Positions 11,892 through 21,912 of a stretch of DNA of 64,000 bases are shown here, in pieces. Below the pieces are notes generated by a model that was not told where the DNA came from, ran no database searches, and worked only from the letters and a program-made list of their open reading frames with translations. The first letter of the stretch is position 1. Each line of letters opens with the position of its first letter. The stretch spans positions 16,893 to 80,892 of the forward strand of contig NW_019775956.1 of NCBI RefSeq assembly GCF_001039355.2. The letters run 5' to 3'. The position numbers were made by a program, and so were the translations under genes. This DNA is from Lingula anatina. Lineage: Eukaryota > Brachiopoda > Lingulata > Lingulida > Lingulidae.

Positions 11892-11913
11892 CACGTGCTT
11901 TACGGGAATTCCC
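11892..11913. promoter_or_regulatory. CACGTG box next to GGGAATTCCC (unit A composite site)
   Basis: CACGTG at 11892-11897 is followed six bases later by GGGAATTCCC, a palindromic NF-kappaB consensus match. The pair is the unit A counterpart of 15315-15336, with the same order and nearly the same spacing. Confidence 0.5.
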
Positions 11914-12410
11914 GCCTGCATCTGAAGAACGCTTACTCGGTTCGGGTGTGTGGGCCACTTACCAGATGTTCGGTTAACTTTATAAATTTTCGTCTTGACT
12001 GTATCGATTAACCAAGAGTATTTTTCAGATGAATTCAGAATAAACAAATGTCTATGTATGATTTTAGCCTGAGATTACAGAATAAAGATCTCTGTATTAA
12101 GACCTAATATTAGCACCGTGCCTTACCGCACCGCCCAATACACTCCCCCTTTTCACACAATGTTTTGTCCAAACGCCAAAAACCCAAAACTCGCAAAAAT
12201 TTTGTCCAAAATTAGTTGAATATTATTGATTGATGAAAAAGAGAGCTGCTTTGCTGGAGGCCAGTGCTCTCTGCATGCGTTTTATGTTATTTTATAGAGA
12301 CTATCAGAGAAACACCTACCAGTGCTTTTCCTCTTAATTCATTTTGAATTAGCATTTCAGATACCTAACACCTGTAATATACAGATAGAAATTAATCACA
12401 GAGTTGAAAA

Positions 12411-12446
12411 ATGAAAAACAAAGGAGTTCTATTATTTCTTTTTGCA
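12411..12446 (+). pseudogene. Decayed copy of the TNF-receptor signal-peptide exon
   Basis: Twelve codons, ATG to GCA, encode MKNKGVLLFLFA, the equivalent of MMNKGPMELLLA at 15716-15751. Flanking sequence also aligns. The base pair after GCA is AT (ataagt), where the intact copy has the GT of gtaagt, so the 5' splice site is destroyed. The exon that should follow is truncated at 14487-14502. This copy therefore cannot make a receptor. Confidence 0.6.
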
Positions 12447-12779
12447 ATAAGTAGTATCAAGGATATTGAAAATAGGGGGGAAACCCCGCCATTATTTCTC
12501 CCACTCAACCCCTCGAGCCTAGTATACAGAAACATGCTATGAGTTCTGCATTCGAAGAAAAAAATTCTCGTGCATTTTTTATGTACAGACACAGATGTGT
12601 CTGTACATATTGCCATCACCTGCGTCTATCGTCGCCGTCGTCGCCGTCGCCGATGCCGGCGCCGTGCACTTTCAGTGTTAACACGATAAGTGGAAGACAG
12701 TTTTACTTTTTCGCTTTATATTTACAGAGCTGATGAATATTCATAAAATGCAGGTCAAGTTCGAAAATCAGCGTGATCT

Positions 12780-14220
12780 GGCCATTATTGTAGAAGTTAT
12801 GCTGTTTTTTCACTTTTTAGCATATATATAACACTGTAAACACATTTCAAGAAAAACCGAGAGGGCTGTTGTCATGAAACTCACAGGAGTGGTCAATCTT
12901 ACTAAAATGCAGGTTGAGTTTTAAAATTAGCATAATCAGGTCATTGTTTTAGAAGTTATGCTGTTTTTTCACATTTCCTCAAATTCAATTCTTAGGCATG
13001 TTAACAGTCTTATTATTTAACCAATAAGATACATAAAAGAGTTTGTTTGACATTTCCTGCATCTTTACAACATTGTTAGTTGATTATGTAAAAATGACGG
13101 TAAACTTATTATCGTATATTGTGTAATAAAGTGTCAAAAATGGAAATAAACTTATATCATTGCAGTTTGTCAGATTCAATCATTCACTATGTTCAGAATC
13201 TCAGAATGGAAGAAATTGGACATTTAACACTATTCTATTGATATTTTTCCCATCTCAGCAATTTTTTTAGTTGATCATATAAAAATGTCAGTAACCTGTT
13301 AATTTTGTTTTATGTTTAAAAAATTGTTAAAAATGGAAATAAACCCATGTCAGAACAGTGTTGTCTTGTTTTTTTATTTTTTTTACTTTTCAGCATATAT
13401 GCAACACTGTAAACAAAATATAAGAACAACACATAGGCCAATTGTCATTAAACTCACAGGAGTGGTCAATCCTGCTAAAACGCCAATTTGTCACACTTTG
13501 AAAAAAAAAACCTATTTTGGGCACTGCTCCCATGATGACCATTTAAAAAAAACCATGTCACTTACTGTTCTCAAACTTACAGGAAAGAAACATGGGACTA
13601 AAATACAGCTTCAGTAGGCAGTGCAATCTGTTTGGTAATTCTTTCTGCCAGTTAAACAGTTTTTTTGTGAAAATTTAATTTTTCACAAATTGGCATTTTC
13701 AAGGTGTGACTTTGAAGTTCCACAGGCTTGAAGACCCATGCTAGTCACATTTTCTGAAAATCCATGATGCGTATATTTTATTATTAAAAATTGATTGTCA
13801 TTATGCTGTTAACCATTATGTAATATTGCATCAGAATAGAAGAAAACACAATTTTGGGTGCTGCTGCCATGATGACCATTATGGGAAAACCATGTAGCTT
13901 ATGATTGCCAAACTTTCAAAAAAGAAATACAGGACTAAAATGCAGCCTGAGTTGGAAAAGCAGTCTAATTGGCTTCTTTTTCTGGAAGTTATACATTTTC
14001 AAAGTGTGAACTTGAACTCCCATGGGCCTGAAGCCTTATGCTTGTTACAAATTTTACTTACATTTGTATTACCTGTTGAGCATAATTTAAATTTGATGTT
14101 GAATTTGCAGTTTAACATAATGTACTTTTGCATCAGAATTGACAGTAGCCTATTTTGTGCATAGTTATTTCTGCTTTTTGTTTGTACATTTGACAGCTTT
14201 GCTGCCTTGTTTTCTTTTGG
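12780..14220. repeat. AT-rich dispersed repeat cluster
   Basis: Segments recur within the stretch: gttatgctgttttttcac at about 12797 and 12957, the words aactcacaggagtggtcaat at 12879 and 13452, and a ttttcaa-gtgtga-cttgaa block at about 13698 and 13996. The end (about 14164-14213) is nearly the same as 641-694. There is no supported gene. The pattern fits old non-autonomous mobile DNA of unknown family. Confidence 0.45.
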
Positions 14221-14502
14221 TGCCTAGTTGTTCATGAAGTAGTTCGCTAAACGACCGTCGATCTCCCCCTCTCCCCGCCCCATTATTCGGACGCATAGTG
14301 ACATTCCATAATGTAAATATCCGTCATTGCCATTTAGAAGGGAATGGAGAGCACCTTTATCTTAGCAATATCAAATATAAAAAAAACTTATTTTTACTTG
14401 TTGATATATTGCGATTCATTAAACAATTTCATCCCTGTGTCGCTTAAAAAGGCAAGAGAGCACCTATTAAAACCTTTCATATCTAGGTATTTGTTGTCAC
14501 GA

Positions 14503-14636
14503 GTCACGTGACTGTGTTTACAAACAGAGACACGTGGGTTAGTACGTTGTAGGATACGCAGGCCTTATAGAATTCTTGCTATAAAGGATATCAAACAGAT
14601 TTAAACATCTCTACAGGTTACCAGTCTTCGAAATAT
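14503..14636 (+). promoter_or_regulatory. Probable promoter and untranslated first exon of the TNF-receptor-like gene
   Basis: Begins with the palindrome GTCACGTGAC (14503-14512), with a second CACGTG at about 14531, and ends at a consensus donor gtaagt (14637). The matching part of unit A (8893-9020) is conserved in the same order: a shared run of acagatttaaaca, ctctaca, ccagtcttc and the donor. The exon has no usable start codon before the donor, so it is taken as leader. The transcription start is not determined. Confidence 0.45.
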
Positions 14637-15314
14637 GTAAGTGAACAATGTTTGTGCAAAAATTCTGCTTCGATCACACATAATTTCATTCATTTATTAC
14701 TATTTTCATTGGTACTACTAGTAGAGTCTATGTAGCTGCAGTGAATGACAAATGCAAGGTCATTCATTCGTTCAGGTTAGGTGGCTTAATACTGATTTAA
14801 CTGAGAGGCGTATTAATCGTCTATTACAATTTATCAGTTCATGAAGCAACATTTGGAATTGCAAGTTCTGCTTTTAGTCCCATAATGCATATTTGTTTAA
14901 CTTTTTGGGCAAATTAATGTAAGGTCTTTATGTTGGCACTTCGCCAGTATGAAATGGTACATGTATGAAAAAGGGATCCCCTACGTATGGGATTTTTGTA
15001 TAAAGTAATAATAATTCAAGAGGTTGTCAGTGGGTCGAATTTAGAGGAAGTCATCCTATTATATAAAGGATGCCAGTTAACCAAATATTTTCATGACAAT
15101 AAAATAGTAATACTATCATAAGAACGCCGACGTTATTCTTGATCACAATGCTACATGTATAAGAAACTGATATATATATATGTACCTTGGGTGTAGAATA
15201 AGTCAGATGAAAATTTCATAGAAGTTTATCATGGTGACTCATTGACTTACATAAAAAAGGCTTTCCATCCAAATCATGTGTACACTACATGCTGGCTGGT
15301 TCTTGCATGTTGTT

Positions 15315-15336
15315 CACGTGCTTTAGGGGAATCCCC
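15315..15336. promoter_or_regulatory. CACGTG box next to GGGGAATCCCC (unit B composite site)
   Basis: CACGTG at 15315-15320 is followed after five bases (cttta) by the kappaB palindrome GGGGAATCCCC at 15326-15336. The site lies about 380 bases before the signal-peptide exon, in the first intron of the inferred transcript. The unit A copy preserves the arrangement. Confidence 0.55.
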
Positions 15337-15715
15337 GCCTGTGGAGGCAAGATTGCCCTTGATGAGGCTCAATCGTTCATCCCAATCCCAATGGCACTTT
15401 TCAAATAACTTCAAAACTAACTTTTTTATACATGGTTTTAGCATTGACTTATATGGACCCTTTGTATTAAATCCTGATATTAAAATATTTACAATGCCCC
15501 CCCCCCCAACACACCTCCCTATTCCATACAATTCTGCCCAAATGGTCAATGTCAAAATCAGTTATTGATCTCTAAGCGGCTTTGTAGGTGTTTTTATGTT
15601 ATTTCATAGAACTATTAGAGGGGCATTTGGGCTTATCCTTTTAAATTATTTAATTAATACTTCAGATTCCAAACGCTGTAAGTTACAGGCGGAACTTAAG
15701 CATAGAACTGCGAAA

Positions 15716-18700
15716 ATGATGAATAAAGGACCAATGGAACTTCTTCTTGCAGTAAGTATTCATGAGCAGTGGTGGATACAGGATACTGAAAAGAAGGGAG
15801 AAGGGTGGGTGGGAGGTTACCCGCCTTTATTTTCCGTAATCAACCCCTCTATTATGCTTCAACGTGATATGAGATCTGCATCCTATAATAAAAGTTTTCC
15901 CGTCTATTTTTTGATTCTCCCCTCTCCCCATTTGGGCGTACTAGTAGTGACAGCCCGTGTTGTTGAGCTTCAGTAAAGCCGAACACTACATGTACGTCTA
16001 TGCATGGAAGTATAACTGGGAGTTATACCTCCATGGAGTATGTGAGTGAAGAACACCTTAATCCCAGCAATATCATATCTTCAATAAAATCTGAGCTTAA
16101 TTTTACTTACTGATTATGAAATATTTATTGCAATTCAGTAGACTTCAACAACATAATCCCTCTGTAGCCTGTGTCACTTTTAAAATAAAAAAGTCAGATA
16201 GCAGCCACGGGTATTGATCAATAAAACCTTTTATATTAATTAATTCTAGGTATTCGTTGTCACAAGTTTCGGTTATGTTGTCACGGTTTACGCAGACAGT
16301 TGTAACAGTCCTTATAAAGGAGAATGCCGCGCTGAGGATAACTTGGAAGAGTTCCAGCCTGGTTGTTGTCGCCCATGCCCCTCATGCATGAAGGGAAGAG
16401 GAAAACCTGTGAATGTGACAGCGGTGCGTCTTTTATATTAGAGTATTCACATCTTAACAAATGTATCACAGCTTACAGAGTTCATGTTTCTCTCTCTCCG
16501 TCTTGCACACATGATCCACACATACATGCAATCGAAGATACATATATACCTGCATATTAATTAATTAATTAATTAATTAATTAATTAATAATTTATTGCA
16601 ATTACTTATTTCACAGGCGGAAAGATGTAAAAGAAGTTGTGTTAATTAATTAATTGATTATAATTAATGAAGTAATACATTACTTATTTCACAGGCGGAA
16701 AGATGTAAAAGAAGTTGTGTGAACTGTATTCGAGGGGAGACGTACAACGATAAATCACGTAGTCACCCAAACCCAATATAGAGGTGCAAACGATGTCACA
16801 GACATGTTCCTAAAAATATGTAGTGCACAGATTACAAACTATGTTTGATTATTTTAGGGTCCCACATAAAGAAGTTTGTATAAAAGTTTCACTTTCCTGG
16901 AACCACGAATGATAAAAAATAATTCATCATCTAACCCCAAAAAGGAACATACGTTACTGTCACAAATGCATAACGTCTAGCTGTTGAAGCGTTTTAATCA
17001 CTTTGAAAATTCAATCATCACGGGTTTTGTTCTTTTATTTATCTCCTACAAGTATAACGTTGTAAAAAATTACAAAAAGCTTCAGTATAGAGCATTTAAT
17101 TGTTTTTTAGCGACTTAAGTTTGCCTGTCACTGAATATTAAAAAAACGGGGAAAATACACCCTACCGACAGTAAAATAAGCATTTAATAAATTATTTTTC
17201 CCCTCGTGCTCCAAATATTGTATCTGAAATGTCAAACTATCATGGAATCACGATATATTTCTCTGTNCTACGACTGCAAACCCTGCCAGACGTGCGATCC
17301 CAATCGTGAGATAATCGCAAATTGCACTCGGTTCAGCAACACCAAGTGTGGGCAGTGTAAACCAGGCTTCTACAGTATTCCTGGCCACCCTGCGTGTTTC
17401 CCGTGTGTTAGGAGCCGGCACGTGTTTAAGCCTGATGAGTGTAGAGATTTTTTCGAGCGTCAGGACAGGATCATGGCTATAACTACGATGCGTATTACTA
17501 CTGCTGAACGCGTGAATGTTTGGGGCATAACTCCTGCCACAATAACTTCCGTAACATCCCCAACGGTTATGATCCAAGCACTAGGCCTACATGGAGATCA
17601 GATTTTTGAAAGTAAGTCAGTGAGCAAATGATGCAAATGATGAAACCATAAAAATGTATCGATAGGCCTAGTTAAATCCATGTCTTCCCTTCGAAAAATG
17701 ACAAGTTTTCAGCAAAAAAAGTAGTTTGCAGGAGTTTGCAAGAACATTTTGTATTGCTGCTTATTTGCAAATAAGAAATAAATAAATAAATAAATGCAAT
17801 AACATAAAATTCCTTTTGCAATGTGCAGCAAATTTGCGAGAAGTTTGCGGCAGACCTGATAACCTAAGGGTTAGTAAGTTAGGGATATCCATTTGGATTG
17901 TTGCAACGCATTTTACAGATGCGAGTATTTTACTTATTGCTCACTTTTACCGTCAATAGGCCAAAGACTGATAGTCACTGCAGTCACAGTCGTTATCGTC
18001 CTCTTGGTTCTTGGTTGCATCTTTGCTATTGTGAAAATGGTCAGAAAATGCTGTCACGAAAATACAGAAAATATACGACGTGGAGGGGAAGAAATTACAG
18101 GTAACTTAATCCTATTATTGTGGGACAGGTACCAAAACCATCACATGCGCGCACGCTCGCACACACACACTCACTCATTCGAATTATACATATACCATTG
18201 AACGTTTGGGCTGGCAGGAGGATTATTTTGTGTGTGGTATTTTAGACCGAGAACACTTGTCGATTATGGTAATTTCTTTATTCGTCGTGTGTATCATTCC
18301 TTGAACAAGTTTGCACTTTCCATATTCTACTGAATATATATACTTTTTAGTTGATAGAAGTGAATACGCCGTCGTCTACGAAAGGGTGTCTCAGACAGAC
18401 GTTAACCAAGTGGGTGAGAGTGCAGACAGTGGTCTTGGTGGCGGCAGCCTGTCATCCTCGGCTGCAGCTGACGTCAACGGAAACACCAGTCCCAAAGACT
18501 CGGGAGACTCTGAATACAGCTGTCCTACACAACAAGATGGCCGACAAAAGGAGCATCCTACACAACAAGATAGCCGACAAAAGGAGCATGATGATAAAGT
18601 AAGTGACAGCACATACCGCAAAGAACCAGAGGAACTGGCAAGTTCTTCTGATTGGGTATGCGCCAAGATGGAGGAAATGCATGAAATGCCGTGCTATGTC

Positions 18701-18907
18701 AGTGGGAGGAAGTCGGTGAAAATCAATGCCGATCCTTGGGATTCCAAAGATTTCAGCGCTAGCCAAGGCTCTGGAAATGGCGAGATTCGCACCCCTGTAC
18801 AAGAGACTGAAGAAACATCTGCGAACAAGCAACAAATCCACGTGCAAGAAGACGGGAAATCTCCCGACGACCGCCACCCAACTCAAAATATGGAATCGCA
18901 TACATGA
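15716..18907 (+). CDS. TNF receptor superfamily-like membrane receptor, disrupted
   Basis: Inferred exons: 15716-15751 (start, donor gtaagt), 16250-16423, 16695 to about 16819, a segment after the N at 17267 to 17611, 17960-18100, and 18351-18907 (TGA). The first two join in phase 0 to give a signal peptide (MELLLA then VFVVTSFGYVVTVYA, cleavage likely before DSC). Cysteine-rich repeats follow, including a typical CKPCQTC, CTRFSNTKCGQCKPGFYS pattern. The 17960 exon encodes a transmembrane helix (LIVTAVTVVIVLLVLGCIFAIV) then basic residues. The 184-residue tail is Ser-rich and has no death domain; it contains PVQET (18794-18808), as in CD40's TRAF-binding site. The 16695 exon has TAG at 16779-16781 in the frame set by CVNCIRGETYND, and the exon start at 17267 is hidden by the N. 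The gene is thus either a pseudogene, a null allele or affected by an assembly error. Confidence 0.7.
16557..16720. repeat. TTAA microsatellite and 42-bp duplicated splice acceptor
   Basis: A run of TTAA units (about 16557-16588) is followed by a 42-base segment, 16602-16643, repeated at 16679-16720. It includes the acceptor tttcacag and the first exon codons AERCKRSC. From the first acceptor the frame hits a stop within a few codons (gttaattaa); from the second it continues with CVNCIRG, so the second is the working site. Confidence 0.8.
17267..17267. other. Contig join (N) inside a TNF-receptor exon
   Basis: A single N sits directly before TAC GAC TGC of a cysteine-rich exon. No flanking duplication is evident, unlike at the other joins, so sequence may be missing, including the exon's acceptor. 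Confidence 0.75.
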
Positions 18908-20660
18908 TGTAAAGCCGGGTGGCTTGCTACCCTTTGTATATCAGCTTGCTTGCAAAAGGGGGTCAGATGTATGAAGAGTATTGCATGTTACCAAAGCTTA
19001 TTCTAATTCACCGTAAGTCGCAATATGTGGCATCGTTACCGCAGGTACATGTGTCTTTAAAATATAGGCACAAGTTCCTGTATGGGTAATTTCTCAAATT
19101 GTTAATATTTGAGTCAAAGCAGTGACGCACACATTTTATTTTGACTTGTCTCATTATTTCTGTTTTTTTTTTTTTTTTTTTTTTTTTTTACTATAAAAGC
19201 ATCCAATATTGAATACAATCATTAGTGATTTTAACTGAAAAAGGGATATGAAGCAATTATGCAAATATCCGAAATATTTCAGTAATGTGTGCATCATTAA
19301 CGCGACTGAAATGTCAAACCCGGAGGCAACGGGGTTCAGGGGTGCGAGCACACCGCCCTTTTAGCCGGAAAAAGTCCTTTTTGAATCAAAATTTGATCTA
19401 TTTGTTGAGTCTATGTAATTTCTCAGGTTGGGTCAAATAAGGTGGAAAAAGGTACAATTTTACAGAAAAAGAACCATTATTTGAAACTGCTGGCTACAGG
19501 CCTAATCTGAAAGCCGACTGATGGTCTACCGTCCAGGGTTTAATGTGTGACATTCCACAGGAGGTCCCTGTGCAGGAGTCTACTGGCGGATACAGGACAC
19601 TAAGAAAGGGAACAGCATACAAAATGTCTTTAAGTGATCAGCTATTTTTTTAAACCTTTGGTCACATTTGTCTGATTTTTGCGTGTGCGTATAGAATCAT
19701 GTTAGGTGATTATTGAATAATCTAATTGTTGTTTTATATTTAGATGTATTTTTAGGATATGACTGTAAATTTGAATTGATTGTTTTAGATGAATATTGTT
19801 GAAAATGTTATTATTGGCCTGTGTGATGTAATTAAATTTCATTAGTCATTGTGAATTGTGAATTACATCCAGCATTGTGCATATTTCCATACTTAAATGT
19901 ATTTAGAGAGCGTTAGTTTGGCATTGTTACACGTTTCAAATTTACCAACTTCACCAAATTCTCCAATTGAGGGTTTTGTTTGATAGAGTATGTATGGGAA
20001 GCTCTTAAGAGATAGCTTAAGTTAACTTTAGGCAAAGAATTAGATATCTATGTATCTAATTCCTTGCTTTATGTAATTAACTTAGTTCTCTTCCAGACAT
20101 TTGTCAAAGAAGACAACTTTGTGCTTGTGTACATCCTGTGTAAAAGTAAAGGAAATATTACAAAAAAAAACTCTTTGACAGAACCCTCTTTGGACAAAAA
20201 AAGGCCCCAGACACAGCTACAAGCACTTGTGCTGTCCCATTTACAGCCAAAAATAAAGTACTGAGCTATAGAAACTACATACACTCAACCAAGAAAGTTC
20301 AGAAACGTGAAGTTGTTTTTCAACAATTAAAAACTCTGTAATGTAGTGGGGAAATCTTCAGTGTAATTTTAAAGTAACGTTTGGTGGGGGCATTATCCAT
20401 CAATATACCTGATAAACATTTAACTTAGCTTACATGCTTATTCTATAATTATTCAAAATAACGTTTTTGGTTGAGTGTGGATTACTTAACTTATATATCT
20501 TATTCAAGAAAAAACTTACAAACAACTAGGAAAGACTAGAAAGGATTTTATCATAATGGGATCTCTTTTTAACAAGGCTATTAGATATTCTTAGATTGGT
20601 TGTGTAAAAGACAAAGGTTGTGATTGCAGGGGGGGGGTTGTCTAAACTTACATTTTATGA
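18908..20660. other. Intergenic DNA or 3' UTR after the TNF-receptor-like gene
   Basis: AT-rich sequence with a poly-T run at about 19164-19190 and an AATAAA near 20252 that might end a long receptor transcript. Short phrases such as ggcggatacaggacactaag (near 19585) resemble ggtggatacaggatactgaa near 15771, suggesting fragments of one dispersed element. I see no supported coding exon. Confidence 0.4.
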
Positions 20661-20669
20661 TTCTATTCT

Positions 20670-20678
20670 ACAGATGAA

Positions 20679-20734
<56 letters not shown>

Positions 20735-20743
20735 TTCATCTGT
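20670..20743. repeat. AT-repeat palindrome flanked by inverted acagatgaagt / acttcatctgt
   Basis: An (AT)n run is bounded on the left by acagatgaagt and on the right by its exact reverse complement, so the whole 70-75 bases can fold into one hairpin or cruciform. A further direct copy of ctacagatgaagt is near 20830, with related AT-rich text between. Confidence 0.8.
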
Positions 20744-21354
20744 AAATATATATATATATATAGTGAAATTATTTTATTTTTCATTCTATTATGCAGATGT
20801 ACAGGAACTTTTATTTTTTATTGTACATAATCTACAGATGAAGTGCTTATAAATATATTATACAGTGAATAAAATTATTTTATTATGTACATGTATAGCA
20901 TTCAGAAAGTGGTTGTGGTTGCAGATGCATTTTGTTGACTGATTAATTTAAACTGTAACACCAAGAACTAGAGACAGTGTCCAACATTGTATTGGCATTA
21001 AGAGAAATGGAGAGACATAGAGTGTATATGAACATTCATTAGTGTTAATTGGCCTGAACAGTGCTAAACCCTTGACGTGGAACCAAGTAAAAAATATTGA
21101 AATTGAACAATTTCTTACATTTTTTTATTTCCCCACAGTTATTTCACTTGAAGGTTCATCCAGGGCACACAATATTAACATGAATTGCCTGGGGTCTTGA
21201 ATCTGTAAAAGATATTATATGAATAAAGAAATGTTACTGATTATAAAATAGCATTGACTTCTGTGACAAAGGTCAGGTGATTTTTTGTGTGCATGCCCAC
21301 CATACTCCATTCTCCATATGGTAATTTCACCATTATGAACTGTGGAAGCTGGGA

Positions 21355-21650
21355 GACTAAGGGACCATTTAGATTGAGAAGAGCCGAGTGCTAGTAAGGC
21401 TGAGACCTATATATGGCGGACCTACATGAAAGGAAGACCGCTAATCCTGTAATGGTCTGTCCACCTCTCACACGCCTCCCCACGTGTCGTCCCTGCAGGG
21501 GCACAGTAATTAAATCTCAGCTCAATTCAACCGGTCGAGGGACAATGCGTGGGGAGGCGTGCGAGAAGCAGAGACCATTACAGGATTAGCAGTGTTCCTT
21601 TCATGTAGGAATCTCAGCTCGTCTCGATGTGAATGCTCCCTAAATGACTG
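21355..21650. mobile_element. Foldback or MITE-like element with long inverted repeats
   Basis: The left arm (about 21355-21490) and the right arm (about 21535-21650) are imperfect reverse complements. The best matched part is cctacatgaaaggaa, gctaatcctgtaatggtct and cgcctccccacg on the left, found inverted on the right. The outer ends also pair (taagggaccatttagattgagaagag against the complement of ctcgtctcgatgtgaatgctccct). There is no coding capacity. I could not define target-site duplications, so the transposon family is open. Confidence 0.65.
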
Positions 21651-21849
21651 TCCACTTCTTAAAGCCAAATGTATACCTAAATAAGTCATTGAATAATTAC
21701 ATCAAACTAAACAAAGAAAAAAATTCACAAAATGATTACAGTACTTCCCTTTTACCTGAAATATGCTTTCTGCACACCTGTTTTAGTATGATTAATGCCA
21801 CTATAAATATATCGACTGTATAATATAAAGAAACCTGTCTTAGAAATTC

Positions 21850-21855
21850 TTTATT
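21850..21855 (-). promoter_or_regulatory. PGAP4: Polyadenylation signal for PGAP4
   Basis: AATAAA on the minus strand, about 58 bases after the PGAP4 stop codon at 21913. Confidence 0.6.
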
Positions 21856-21912
21856 ACACAGATATTGCAACATTGTAAAATCAAATACAATAAATTAGCA
21901 CCACTTCACTGT

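Larger units (their letters stand above)
8893..14502. repeat. Upstream unit A: degenerate tandem copy of the TNF-receptor promoter and 5' exons
   Basis: Unit A (8893-14502) and unit B (14503 to about 16270) share, in the same order: a GTCACGTGAC palindrome followed by an untranslated exon ending in a gtaagt donor (9020 and 14636); a block with a GGGG/GGGA-type kappaB-like palindrome; a CACGTG-kappaB composite (11892 and 15315); a short signal-peptide exon (12411 and 15716); and an intron ending in ctag before a Val-start exon (14487 and 16250). Similarity is patchy and visibly old. Unit A is longer because an internal block is repeated and about 1.5 kb of other repetitive DNA lies at 12780-14220. 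The right boundary of unit A falls inside the copy of the receptor's third exon, after about 16 bases. Confidence 0.68.

Noticed and set aside
12474-12490. kappaB site at ggggggaaacccc.
   Set aside because: The seventh position of GGGRNWYYCC is A instead of a pyrimidine, so it does not fit the consensus used for the other sites.
16602-16643. First copy of the duplicated acceptor as the true exon start.
   Set aside because: The frame ends after C-V within a few codons, whereas the second copy continues the cysteine pattern.
18620-18660. TRAF6-type motif at EPEELASS in the receptor tail.
   Set aside because: The consensus P-x-E-x-x-aromatic/acidic is not met, because Ser occupies the last position.
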